Program-made: the position numbers and the translations under genes
The notes under the pieces: generated by a model
What the model saw: only the letters and a program-made list of their open reading frames with translations
Database searches by the model: none
What the model was told of the DNA's origin: nothing
Source of the DNA: Zarea fungicola
Taxonomy: Eukaryota > Ascomycota > Sordariomycetes > Hypocreales > Cordycipitaceae
Assembly (NCBI GenBank): GCA_900169235.1
Contig: FWCC01000007.1
Span: 1 to 64,000, forward strand
DNA length: 64,000 bases
Direction of reading: 5' to 3'
Shown: in pieces, positions 34,275 to 45,226 of the stretch
Position numbering within the stretch: the first letter of the stretch is position 1
How the letters are laid out: the number at the start of each line of letters is the position of its first letter

Positions 34275-36655
34275 ATGGATGACGAAGAACGCTTCTCAGC
34301 CAGTTCGCCCGAGTCAGAGCGAGACAATGAGCCCGATGAGGTGATGGAGGACGAGCCGGCCGAGCCCGAGCCCGAGCCAGAAGCCGATCCCGAACCTGAA
34401 GCGGAGGACAACAACGACGACGACGATGACGATGGGGACCAAGAGGATGGAGCCAACAATGCGAGCGCAAACACCAACACCGACAGCAATAATGCCACCC
34501 AACAGAACGACGCAGACGGCAACCAAATACGGAAAAAGTCCAGCACACCCAACCCGCAGTTCCCCCCATTCTTGCGACCGACGACGCGACCCGAATATAT
34601 TACGGCGCGCCTCTACGACATTGTGCCCACCATGGCCGCGCCCCAGTCGACGAGTGTCAACGCCATGGCCATTACGCCAGATCTCCGCTACTGGTTTACG
34701 GGCGGCACAGACGGCTACATTCGAAAATACGACGGTCCGGGGACCATTAACGGCAAGCTCGCCCTGACGGTCGCGCAAAAGCACCCCTTTGTCGACAGCG
34801 TGACAAAGGCGGCCATCCTCATGTCCTATTGGGAAAACGAGGAGCCCTCACCCCCGGGCATGGCGAGCCACGAGCAGATGCTGTCACCCGTCTACTCGCT
34901 GGCAGTCGAGTCGACCGCCCTCTGGCTTCTGTCCGGGCTGGAGTCGGGCGCCATCAACCTACAGAGCGTGCGGCATGACGAGGGCAAGAAGATTACCAGC
35001 CTCCAGCGCCATACGAATGCCGTGAGCGTGCTGACCATGGCGCCCGACGAGAGATCTGTCCTGAGTGGCAGCTGGGACAAGACGGTTTTGGATTGGGATC
35101 TCAACACGGGCCAGACGATCCGCAGTTTCACGGGCACCGCCGGCCAAATCTCGGCGGTTGAGCTGAGACCAGAGTGCGGCGATCCTGTGCCGGCCGACGC
35201 GGATGAGCTGCCGCCGGCATCAACGACATTTACGACCAATAGCGGCGCACCGTTTACGAATGGCTTCGCGAGCGTCAATGGAAAGGCGGCCGACACCAAG
35301 TTCGAGTCGCAAGGCAATGACGCCGACATGGAAGCCGCCGCATCGCCGGCGCACGAGAGTCTCTTTGGTGGCAGCGACGCAGGAAGTCTCTTTGGCGAAA
35401 CGGCAGGCGAGCAGCCATTTGGCCAGGACGATGACGAGTATGGCGGCGGCATGGGCATGATGACGGGGCAGGAGGGCGGTATGGATCACTCGGCCGACAT
35501 GGCCATGGCAGGCATGGATATGGACAAGGACAAGCCGCCAGCTGAGCAGGCTGCTGAGAAGGCTGAGCAAACTGCCGTCGTGCCGCCGGAGCAACAACAA
35601 CAACCACCAGCTGCCGATGGCGACGCCATGGATGTAGATTCTCAGACGACGGTGGCAGTAAAGCAAGAAACACAAGAGAGCCAGACTGAGCCCAACCTGG
35701 AGACGGCCTCGGCCTCCATCTCGCAGGGGAATGAAGCAGTAGTACCAAAGGCGGAAGACGCTGCCGATGCCACAGACGCCAGCACATCGCAGCAGCAAAC
35801 GACACAGACGGATACCCTGCCAGGAACCGAACCTGGCGGGGCCGGAGCAGACGCTTCGCAGACGGAAGCCTCACCACACCCGCCCGTCTACGTATCCGAC
35901 ACAACGGCGGGAAAGCAGCGGGCGGTGGACCAGTCGCAGACATCCACGACGACGTTTCTCGCGTCCGCCATGGACGGAACCATTCGCATCTGGGACCGTC
36001 GCGTGCCCAACCCGGTGGCGCGCATCAGCCCCCGCGCCGGTGTCCCGCCCTGGTGCATGAGCGCATGCTGGAGTCCCGATGGGAACAGGATTTACGCGGG
36101 CCGCCGCAATGGCACCGTGGAGGAGTACGACGTGCACAGGGCGCAGAGGGGGTGGGAGCCCGAGCGGGTGCTCAAGTTTCCGGGGGGCAGCGGTGCCGTG
36201 AGTGCGGTGAAGCCAATGGTGAATGGGCGGCATCTTATCTGGTGAGTTTTTTTCTTCTTGTTTTCTCTTCTCCTTCTTTTCTCTTCTTCTTTTCTCTTCT
36301 CCTTTTCTCTTCTTCTTTTCTCTTCTTCTTGTTCTTCTTTGTCTTTTTCAAAACTTCTTCAAACGCGACAGTGTGAGGAAAATGGAGAGCAAACATTGAT
36401 ACAATGCTAACATGGCATGTTCCTAGTGCATCGCACGACATTCTACGACTATATGACCTGCAGGATCGCCAGACCACAAAACACTCTACAGTGCCGTTTC
36501 TGATTATTCCAGGTCCGCCGCGCGCTGGCGTCATTTCCGGCCTGTACATTGACCCGACTAGCCGCTTCATGCTGAGTGCGGCTGGAACGAGAGGATGGAA
36601 CGGGACGAGTACAGAGGTCCTAATTGGGTATGAGATTCAAGTAACGGATGCCTAG
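34275..36655 (+). CDS. spt8: SAGA complex subunit Spt8 (WD40)
   Basis: Two exons (34275-36241 and 36427-36655) with a 185-base intron encode 731 residues. The first 85 residues are strongly acidic (Glu-Pro and Asp runs). The conserved core starts at RPTTRPEYITARLYDIVP, followed by WD-type repeats such as DLRYWFTGGTDGYIRKYDGPG, SVLSGSWDKTVLDWDLNTG and, after a long gap, FLASAMDGTIRIWDRR. The gap (about residues 310-555) is a Gln/Ala/Asp/Ser-rich insertion. The second exon holds DPTSRFMLSAAGTRGWNG and EVLIGYEI, a hallmark ending of the Spt8 family. Spt8 contacts TBP within SAGA and steers TBP at certain promoters, so the product is nuclear. The intron is very pyrimidine-rich (TTCTTCTTT runs) up to an AACAT-type branch area. 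There is no sign of pseudogenisation. Confidence 0.95.
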
Positions 36656-36923
36656 GGCAGCATGGGGCTGGCCGCAATTTCTTACTTTTCTTTTTCTTTT
36701 TTTCACTTCTTCAACATGTGGTGTTTTGGAGTACAATGCCTGGCTACGGACCAACGCATCAATGTATTTTGGATAACGGAAAGGTCAAAACACTTGAATA
36801 AATGGTGCTCTAATGCAATGTTTCAATTCAACCTTTGGAGCGGTGAAGCAATTATGTGATTGGGTGTTAACGGGCATGTCTTTGTCTACCTTGTTGGTCT
36901 GCGTGAACGACTAACTTGCTTTC

Positions 36924-36969
36924 GCCGCAAACTGACACACGCCGCAAACTGACACAAGCCGCAAATGAC
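36924..36969. repeat. 17-base tandem repeat
   Basis: Two full copies of GCCGCAAACTGACACA(C/A) and a third, shorter one (GCCGCAAATGAC) stand head to tail. It is too short to call a gene element; it could be simple slippage. Confidence 0.7.
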
Positions 36970-38117
36970 TCGTAGAGGTCACAAAATGACTCACTCAATT
37001 TACTCTCTCTACCGATTTGCTATGTAATTTTAAAGCTTGACATGTTGTTGATGGTGGCAGGCTACGGCGCCAACATCCACTTGCAAGCGGTGGGAACAGA
37101 CATCATAATCCACCAACAACTAGAGTGGCTTCTTGTTTAGATAAGCTGGGAATACTCCGTAAAAGCACCAATTCATCCTAGTGAGCAATTCTGCACGCAA
37201 GACTAGGTAGGACCACGTTGCCTCCGCAGATGTGACCTCTGTAATACTCCACTCAATCCCGTTAAGCCCCAGCTACTCACGACAAGGATTATTAGTCGAT
37301 CATCTAAAGTGCTGCAAAAAAAGTACTTAATTGTATTAGTACGGTCCACTATAACAAAAGTCCCAACAACTTCCCATTGTACAAAGAGCTAGATCACCTC
37401 TATCACAACCCCAGCCTGTCTGCCATCCTCATTTCTATTCATTGTGGCTACTTAACGCCATAACGCTATGTAACTGGTCTTAATAGCGTTTATAGGCAAG
37501 GCATATAGATTTTTTTCCTTAGTAAACAGAAGTATGCTATAATATTGACGTAATTATATTGCTAGAACAAGATCTCTTACAAGGGCCTCTAGTATAGCCG
37601 TATTCTATTCGGCGTTAACTAGCTACTGCCGCGACTCTTACTAACTTGTGATAGGCTTAAACACGCTTCAGGGATAGAAACAATCCACCCACCATCTTCC
37701 GGCTTACCATTGCTGCGGAGTTCCCGTACCTGTCGGCATGCCAATTAATAATCACGATGCATCTGGTGGGGTTGGGTCGGTTGGCTGGTGTTTGAGCAAC
37801 CATACAACTCCTCCACAAGTAAATATTTCTATAGAAAATGAAAGAAGTGAGTTCCACTCAGTGGCAGCTCACGTCACATTTGTCATTGCCGTGCTTGAAT
37901 GCCGGCCACTTTTATCCAGATCTCATAGATAATATCATTGCCGTGAATGACTGTGTAAGCAGCGTAATCCGCCAGCAGAAACAGGGTTCGTGAGGATTCG
38001 CTGGCCCATGTGATATTGTGGAGTAGTTAAGGCAGATTGCACCGGTTCCGACTCGCGTTGTATCTATCAGACTAAGCACAGACATTACTGTTGGTAGCTT
38101 TCAAGAGCCTCTTAGTC

Positions 38118-38125
38118 TATATAAA
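38118..38125 (+). promoter_or_regulatory. Candidate TATA box
   Basis: TATATAAA lies 94 bases upstream of the first ATG (38212) of the small secreted protein gene, a usual distance allowing a short leader. Confidence 0.5.
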
Positions 38126-38211
38126 CCATGACATTGTCGCTACATATTCGCCGAAGAATAGCAAACAATCAGCGCCAATTCTCCTCCCATATACACTTCC
38201 AAACCTTCTCA

Positions 38212-38630
38212 ATGGTTCAGCTTACAGTAACGACACATCATGAACTCTACCAATATCTCTTACTCACTCATCATAGATGACCAGTTCCACCGCAGTGGCT
38301 GCACTGTATCTCGCCAGCTTTGCCACTGCCGCTGTCTCCCCCATTGCAGGAAGCGTCCTTACAACCTACAGGGACAATAACTGCAAATCCGTTGCTGGTG
38401 GTCCTAATGGACTTGGGTTAACTTGCCAGCATTGGGGAGGCGTCCCAGCCGGCGGTAGCTATATGCTGAATGATGTCTTGACGGTGAACTGCCCTAACTT
38501 GGCTCTCTTTTGGCATACCGATAAGGATTGCAAGGGGGACTCGGGTGTTACTGTAACCCATATTCAAGCTCAAAAATGCTACAATAGCATTGTTCCCTCG
38601 GCTGCATACGTACAGCTGGTTTGCCAGTAA
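38212..38630 (+). CDS. Small secreted cysteine-containing protein
   Basis: The preferred model starts at the first ATG after the TATA box (38212, CTCAATGG context). It has a 15-base exon coding MVQLT, a 50-base intron (38227-38276, GTAACG donor, CATAG acceptor), and a main exon 38277-38630, for 122 residues. Without the intron the second ATG at 38277 gives 117 residues. In both models a signal peptide follows (hydrophobic, ending in ATAAVSP). The mature part of about 100 residues has six Cys (NNCKS, LTCQHW, VNCPN, KDCKG, QKCYN and a final VCQ), enough for three disulphides. It is Gly/Asn-rich and has no long charged region. No family was recognised. Such proteins are often host-interaction or cell-surface factors in fungi, but that is inference. 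No neighbour suggests a pathway. Confidence 0.75.
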
Positions 38631-40194
38631 TGGGTCAATAGTCTCAGTTTTACCTGTTAGCGTCAGGAATGACATGATACATATGGCAGGTGGTCCTCGG
38701 GTGAATCATGTCACTTATAACAACAAGATCGGTTTATATATATAGCCGGCATTTATCACCTTTTCGTGATCTGGTAGCACCTAGGTCATTTTTAGCTGTC
38801 TGAGCCAAGAGAGCACTCTGGCCTGCCAACGCATCATTTGTTACTTGAAGGGTTACGGTATTCTTCTATTTTGTTTTCGTCAACTTATTTCTTTTATGGT
38901 GTTTTGTTGTTTTGTTGTTGATACCTAAAAGAAATCTTTTGGTGCGAAAAGGTACGAGGGAGTGGCCGATCTTGGTCAGAGAAGGCGCACGCTCGTCTAC
39001 GCTCAGGCAAATGTTTACAAACCGCATCCTCAAGCTTTAGCCCGTGATAAAAAGCCATGCTGGTGATGCAGGATCTGATTCAAGCCCGTTGCACAATCAC
39101 TTGCTTAATCGTGTATCAACTTGATCTATTTTGCAATTTTAAAGGCATGCGTGAGGAGATATAAGTGAGAGTTGATGGCCTATTTGCTTGCGTTGTTCTT
39201 TGGAATATGGCGACAGAGTCTGGCCACCCCTGAAACTCCACTGCCAGTGTCTTGATTGGGGATTCTTCCAGCGGACTTTGCTGCGCCGGACTCTGGCCTC
39301 ACTGGTACACCGGCTAAGCCTTTCACGAGCACCCGTACGGACAAAGGTATTATCCTCATTAAACTACTTGTTTTGATGCTATATTTGCCAATGGGTACTA
39401 TAAAGTGTGTTGAATATGCGGGATTGGCTCTGAAAAAAAAAACGAACTTTGTGCTTAATGGTTGAAGGGACTGCCAGCTTGGTACAGCGGACCAACACTT
39501 GAACAAGCTGCCAGCATTGGTATCCAGGAACGATGGTGATCTTTATTAAACCAAACAATGGGAACAGGTCCCTCCCTGAATCGAAAACTAATTTGAAGTC
39601 ACTTTTCTTTGATAATGGTGACTTTTTCTTCAGTGCTGCGAGTACGCCGCCGTATCCAGTCCGCTCATTCATCATCTTCTTTGTCTCTCCCTTTTTGTTT
39701 TCCGGTTTACAAAAGCCTGTCAACATTCACCCTCTTTCAGAACGATCATGTCTACACGACACAATAATTAAGCATCCTTTCTTCAAACGCGGATAGTCTT
39801 TGTGCTCTCGCATCACACACATACAGTACAGCTCAATGCACTTACATTTCATCGCTTCCGGACTTCAGCCTTTGGTGTACTGCGTCTTCACCTGCAGCTG
39901 AATTAAGGTACAAAGAACAAAATGCAGCGGGATTCGTCTGTATCAGCATCTAATATGAGCGCGCATTCTGACAGTTGAAGAAATAATGTTGAGATACTGC
40001 AAAGCTTGGTTCCAATTTCAAGTATAAATCAGTGATAGTTCCCCTGGGATTTTCAAAATCAAAACAGACCATCAAAACCTCAACACAGCAAAGACTCGCA
40101 GGAATTTAACCTACACTACCAGCCTTGCAAAGTCTTCAGCGTCTTTGCACAAACTAAAAAAGCCAAATCCATCTTCTTCGACTTCACTATCAAA
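38631..40194. other. Intergenic, no gene recognised
   Basis: It contains the 3' end of the secreted-protein gene and the promoter of the 40.2 kb gene (TATAAAT at 40023-40029). Frames at 39180-39730 overlap on both strands and show no family likeness. Confidence 0.5.
40023..40029 (+). promoter_or_regulatory. Candidate TATA box
   Basis: TATAAAT lies 166 bases upstream of the ATG of the orphan 232-residue protein gene. The leader between them is C/A-rich and has no ATG, which supports the chosen start. Confidence 0.4.
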
Positions 40195-40893
40195 ATGTCT
40201 TCCCGAGAAGTACCCGCAGAGCATCGGCCTGGCCTTGACGAGTACTTGCAACCCTACAGAGACGCCATCAGCCAGTTCTGGGTGGCCGAAAACTGGGAAA
40301 TGGCTCTACGGAACCTCAACATAGTGTTGGATTTGCTGGTACCCAACACTGAACGGGTGTACTGTCGAACGGGCTTTTGGTCCCCGCCTGATGTTATTGA
40401 CGAGATGATTCAACAGGAGCTACCGACCCGTTGTTATTGGTGTCTGTGGTCAGCTTTTCAATTGCATTGGGACAAGGCAAAAGTTCTTTTTTACATGGAC
40501 CGATACGAAGAAGCTGCTGAGTGGTTCTGGCAGTATGGGAAGCTCAGAGCTTTCTTCGAGAGCACCGGAGAAACTCAACTCGGGGCAGGCGCCGCAACCT
40601 TGGGCCATCATCCGGAGCATGAGCAGCATATCGAGCAGGTCAAGGTGGTGAGTAGCGAATCTTTGCGAGAAGGGAACGTTGACAAGGCTATACAGGACGT
40701 AAAGTCTCTGTACGTGGGGCCGGTGGCGAGAAACCCGGGTTGTCTGTGGTGTAAGCTTCGCGCCTTGCCAGTCTACATGCGGGTGGTGGAGAAGGCTGAA
40801 GGGTCGACGAATGGTAAAAGCTTTAGAATGATTCACGATCGGTATAACTCATTTATGCAGGTCCTTAAGAGCGCGGGCGCGGCGGAATTATAA
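40195..40893 (+). CDS. Uncharacterised 232-residue protein
   Basis: A single-exon frame begins in a good context (CAAAATGTCT) and ends in TAA at 40891-40893. I do not recognise a family. It is mostly helical in character, rich in Trp, Tyr and Glu, and has no signal peptide or membrane helix, so it is probably cytosolic or nuclear. Two regions resemble each other: RCYWCLWSAFQLHW (about 82-95) and GCLWCKLRALPVYM (about 182-195), each with C-x-x-C or C-x-W-C and a following helix. This could mean an internal duplication or a metal- or redox-active pair. The repeated Trp-Glu segments (YEEAAEWFWQYGKL) recall helical-repeat (TPR-like) packing. The short, intron-free, single-gene setting suggests a lineage-restricted gene. 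It converges on the methyltransferase gene 469 bases away. Confidence 0.7.
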   Translation: MSSREVPAEHRPGLDEYLQPYRDAISQFWVAENWEMALRNLNIVLDLLVPNTERVYCRTGFWSPPDVIDEMIQQELPTRCYWCLWSAFQLHWDKAKVLFYMDRYEEAAEWFWQYGKLRAFFESTGETQLGAGAATLGHHPEHEQHIEQVKVVSSESLREGNVDKAIQDVKSLYVGPVARNPGCLWCKLRALPVYMRVVEKAEGSTNGKSFRMIHDRYNSFMQVLKSAGAAEL

Positions 40894-41362
40894 CACCGCT
40901 AATAATGTCATGCCATGGCTCAGGGCAAGACTAAACACGCCTTCCTCCCATAGTGGGGACGTGGCTGCTTTTTTTTATTTTTCATATTGCACTGATTTCT
41001 ATAGAGACTGAGATTAGACCATTGTTTTACATAATATACAGCGGCGTTCTGGAAATCTGCTCGTTCCCGCGGTGAAAAACCAGCCAGTACTCGGCAAATG
41101 CCTCTCAGGGCAGTGGTGCTGGCACTTTCTGATATGACTCCTTCATTGCGATTGTAAGACTTTAAACCGCCCAATAGTTTTGATTAGGAGGCTCGTAGCT
41201 GCTGAGAGAGTCTGCTGAGAGCCTTCAACTAGTTTACTGGACAAGTGACCAACGTGTCGGTCTCGAAAGGCCTTGCCTGGTGTCACACTCTGTAATGATC
41301 CTCAGACAACAAGAGCCTGCCAGAGCTAAAATGTAACTAATTTCCGTTTTTCCTCGGTCTAG
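40894..41362. other. Convergent 3' region
   Basis: These 469 bases lie between the orphan gene (plus) and the methyltransferase gene (minus). Both 3' ends should be here. No gene is seen. Confidence 0.6.
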
Positions 41363-42426
41363 CTATTTCTTGCTGCCTAGAATGATCGCTACTGGCCATT
41401 CTGCTATGACTTTGCCGCCGAATTCATTATTAATAATGCGCTCAAACTCAACCCACGATGGATGTTCCCAGCAGCGCTCGTCATATGGCAACGAAATTGA
41501 CATTAGGAAGCGCTTCACATAGTCGACGTCCACCTCTCTGCTCCATGACTTATCCTCCAATTCAATCACCTTTTCCGAGGGCTTTACCTGTGACGCTGGG
41601 ATCGGGAAAAGCTCCTCTGGTACAAAGTTGAATGCATCGACATCACTACGACCGTGCAGATTGATGCTGATCCTTGTCCAATCTCGGAAGCCGCTCGTCT
41701 TTACGTCGGGCAACTCTAGCGTGTTGAAACCTCGTTGCATGCGTGGCGGTGCCGCCATCATCTCCGGGCTCTGGAAGCGTGCACTGTCGTTGTAAAAGCC
41801 TCTAAATGCTTCAATCTCTGCATTTTGCAGCAGAGAGTCTAAGCGAGGATGCTGGGGGAAATGCATTGCGACACTGTAGAATACGGCTGCAAAGGTTCCG
41901 CCCGGTTTGAGGGAGGCAGAGGCTGTGGCAAGGGCCTGCTCTGTATCCATCCAATGAAAGCACTCTCCCATGGCAACAAAGTCAATCGAGGAAGGGGGAA
42001 GCCATGATTCTTCGCCAGTCGCATGCTGAAGGGTGAATTGAGAAGCAGGCCGAAGAGCGGCGCGAGCGGCGGTGAGATTGGCCTGGCCCGGGTCAGAGAC
42101 GAAGACGTGATTGAAGCTGCGGGCGAGAATCTGGGAGAGAATACCACCCCCTACAGTTATTCAAGTACCAAATTAGCAACTAAGATGCGAGTCTTGAGTG
42201 CTTGTAACAAAACCGGGGGGATAGACTTGCCAGCTCCAACGTCGTGAGCAGCATCAAATTTGCCTCCGTGACGACGATGATAGTCGAACCACAGGTCTAG
42301 CATAGACTGCGGGTATGCAGGGCGAAATTCCTTGTAATCGACCCATGCATCCTGGTTGGCGAGGGTGAAGGGGATGGCCTCATGCTCAGCCTTGTATAGC
42401 GAGAGATCAGCTTCGACTGTCGTCAT
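41363..42426 (-). CDS. SAM-dependent methyltransferase, Tmt1/Crg1-like, with a GC-AG intron
   Basis: Two exons (42426-42231 and 42150-41363) with an 80-base intron encode 327 residues. The intron interrupts SAM motif I. Splicing a GC donor (GCAAGT at 42230) to CTGTAG restores HDVGAGGGILSQ at about residues 61-72. No GT donor does this. Later motifs follow: an acidic pair in VFVSDPGQAN, then IDFVAMGECFHWMD, characteristic of the class I family that includes yeast Tmt1 (trans-aconitate methyltransferase) and Crg1. The typical YKEFRPAYP segment precedes motif I. The second half (about 170 residues) is less conserved and should shape the substrate site. The protein is cytosolic. A GTG-led extension to 42492 is open but lacks an ATG, so ATG at 42426 was chosen. 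Substrate unknown. It is the nearest enzyme gene to the P450, 2.8 kb away. Confidence 0.88.
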
Positions 42427-45226
42427 TTTGTTACTAGCTTTACGTTTTGCAAGAATGGATGCCAGAAATCTACTCAGCGTGCTCTGCGTCACCTATCTGT
42501 ATTTATACATGAATACCAAAAAAGTTCAAGTACCAAAAAAGTCAAGTACAACGAAAGATCACATTTCTTTCCAGTGTTCCGTACAATTCTGGACATTCGG
42601 GATTAACTGTTTGCAAGCTAGTTTCATTGGTTTGGATTCGATGTAACGTCAGGCGGGCAAATCCTGGAGTTCAGTTCCACGGGCTTTAGCCTCTTTTTTC
42701 CCACAATGCCGCCTAGCCGACCGTGATTTTGTAATCAGGGTATGATTAAGAACAATCACAGTATTATTGTTCGGATGACGTGTGCTTCAATCTGCCCTCC
42801 CGGCCCGATCAGCTGTAGTTTGTAAGCCGGAAAATCTGGACACTGGGTAAACTCTCCGCGGGTCTCAGAGGCAGATGTCCTCGGCCTATCGAAAAATCCG
42901 CAGATGATCCCGCAAGGTGGAGGGCTCTGTAGAGAATGTCGAACTAGTATGTTGTCGGCAGTCCGTCATGAGACATTCTGTTGCACCATTCAGAGCTAAG
43001 TTGTCTGTGTTTGTCAGGGCAGTCGAAGCCCTCCCTTATTGGTTCCTGTTCCGTAAAATACTCAACCTCGTCTCTTCTCCTTTCAGGCAAGTCCTTTTAA
43101 TCAAAATTGCTGTGATGTTATCAGCTATTGGTATACTTTTTACTTGCTCTTAAAATCTAAGCATCACTTATTGTGGGTGGCTTTAATAGCAGCGAACCCC
43201 TGCCAGTTAAGATATGTCGAGCCGGAGATGAAGGAGCGCCACCGAGCGGTCTCCTCCACTGGGCGCCGTGTAGTGTGCTTTGTGGCATAGCTGCCCAGAT
43301 CTCTAAGAAGCTATTCGATCAACTAGTTACCTCGTTATGACCTGGTTCCGGCTGCCAAATCTATTCTGACAATTTTTATGATTTGTCTTTGCTTCTGTCT
43401 ACACTGTCTTCGCGCTTAAGCCGTAACTTTGGCCCATTGAAGAGCATCCGGTACAATCTTTATGCTGGCTTGACAGAACTGCAAGGGTATATTGCGTAGA
43501 TCACAAATCCCGACGATTTGGAGTAGATCACCTGCAGATCCACACCTTAGTCGAGGTGGATAAGTACCACGAGCTCAACACCCGAATCAGGGACAGTTTG
43601 GACGGCGGGAATTGACCATTGAGAACGAGTGGGAATTTGAGGGGCCTTCTATTTGGTCGTGCGCTGGGCTATAGGGCATCCCTCAACTGTGCCTCCCTTG
43701 AATAGTGAAATGGTCATCCAATCAGCCGGTGTTGCCGGTCACAGGCCGCACAACGGTTCCAGAAGCGTCACACCCGCGGGCTTTTCTAAATTAGGATAAT
43801 GGTTCCCTGGTCACAGGTTGGTTGATCCACGAAGACCAGCCGGCCACTAGCAATCTTAGGATGTGTAAGTCAACAGTGGATTGCAATAGAAAGCCAACGT
43901 TAGTGCCTCCATTGCGACTCTTCCACCAGAAAACTGGGACCAAAACATTTTGCGTGCTCAAAACCGAACTTATTCGCGAGCTTGGTATTGAAATACCTGA
44001 GCATTGGTATCTTCTGTGTGTTCCGTACTGTTTTATAAGGTGCGTGGCGTAAGAAGACATGAGAGGAGGGTTGCTACGGGAGCAGTCCCATTTCTGTACA
44101 TCTGAAGATAGCACATTAGAATTCTTTCTACCTATTTTAATCGATCTTTTATTTACAGCTGATTTCTACTTTATGTAAAATTATGTGGCGCTAATCCATG
44201 TAGCTGGAATCACCGCTGGTGCCGCTAGTCCTTTGAGACCTTGTAGTTGGTCTAGATTTGACTTGAAACTCCCCTGTTCCCTTTCGTGTCCCTATATATT
44301 TTATCTTCCGCCTACTTCATTTCGAAACAAGCAACACGTTAATCTCTTCATAAATTGCCAGGCAACCCCTACGTGAGATGATACCTGGCTGATGCCGTAA
44401 ATATTCCACTCCATTCCCGTGTGGCCCAGAATATGAGCGCAGTAACAAAAAGTCCCGAATTTCCTCATGTCTTATATGCCAATGCTCCATTTCGCTAGCA
44501 GTTTTTTAGCTGCTCTCTATAGTATGATATCATCGTACTTCACTCCGTCCGTATAAAGTTTAATCCCGTAGTGAACTACCCCTTCTTATTGACTGTCTCT
44601 GATTATTACTACCCAATGGCCTGGCCACGGACATTCCGCGGGACAAGTTCTAACCATTGTATGCGATTTATCTTCGGCATATCTCGAAGCTTTGGGCTGT
44701 CACGTTCCTCCGGAGTGGCATGTATATACTTATCTTACTGCAACTTCTGTGCGTAGCAGTACGCAGCTGTGGAAGAATGCTGCAATAGTCTGCAAACCTG
44801 CAGAATCTGTGCCAGCGAGCCTCCCCACGTCTCCGTAGCCACGCTAGGCTTTCTAATCTGGATTACAATGTGCAAGAACCTGCTTTTATTAATTTCCTAG
44901 GTTTCATCTTCTCAAAGCAACCTTGGCTGTACAGGTAGCTCCGCCACGCCGGCTCATCTTCGACATGCAGGCAGCTGTAGCTGCAGCTCATATAGCGTTC
45001 CGTGCCACGTTTCTGAGCTTGACCTGATATTTCCAAGTAAAATCAGTAGAAGCTTCATTTAAGTGATTTAAAATACTATCGAACCAATCACCTGGTAGTT
45101 CTTCTTCAATGGCGGAGCTACAGAGCATTAAAAAGACGGAAAAACTGCTTATTCACACTTTATTTTTATCCCATACTGATTTTTATCCCATACTGCTTAT
45201 TGATGAGCCAACTTGTGCTAGCTACT
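42427..45226. other. Intergenic, probably decayed DNA
   Basis: About 2.8 kb with no supported gene. Many short frames of similar size occur on both strands (for example 43791-44114 minus and 43822-44052 plus). Long AT-rich parts and TA-rich steps near 44.1-44.6 kb could reflect RIP. It includes the methyltransferase promoter and the P450 3' end. Confidence 0.5.

Larger units (their letters stand above)
36656..38211. other. AT-rich intergenic region
   Basis: No gene was recognised. The left part should be the Spt8 3' end. A 17-base tandem repeat lies at 36924-36969. The part from about 37.1 to 37.65 kb is AT-rich with many TA steps, possibly RIP-altered old DNA. The right end carries a TATA box (38118-38125) of the secreted-protein gene. 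Confidence 0.5.

Noticed and set aside
34004..34552. Minus-strand Ser/Gly-rich frame of 182 codons
   Set aside because: It is the complement of the acidic Glu/Asp/Pro codons at the Spt8 start.
42427..42492. Longer methyltransferase start at 42492
   Set aside because: The first codon is GTG, not ATG, and ATG at 42426 gives the usual family opening.
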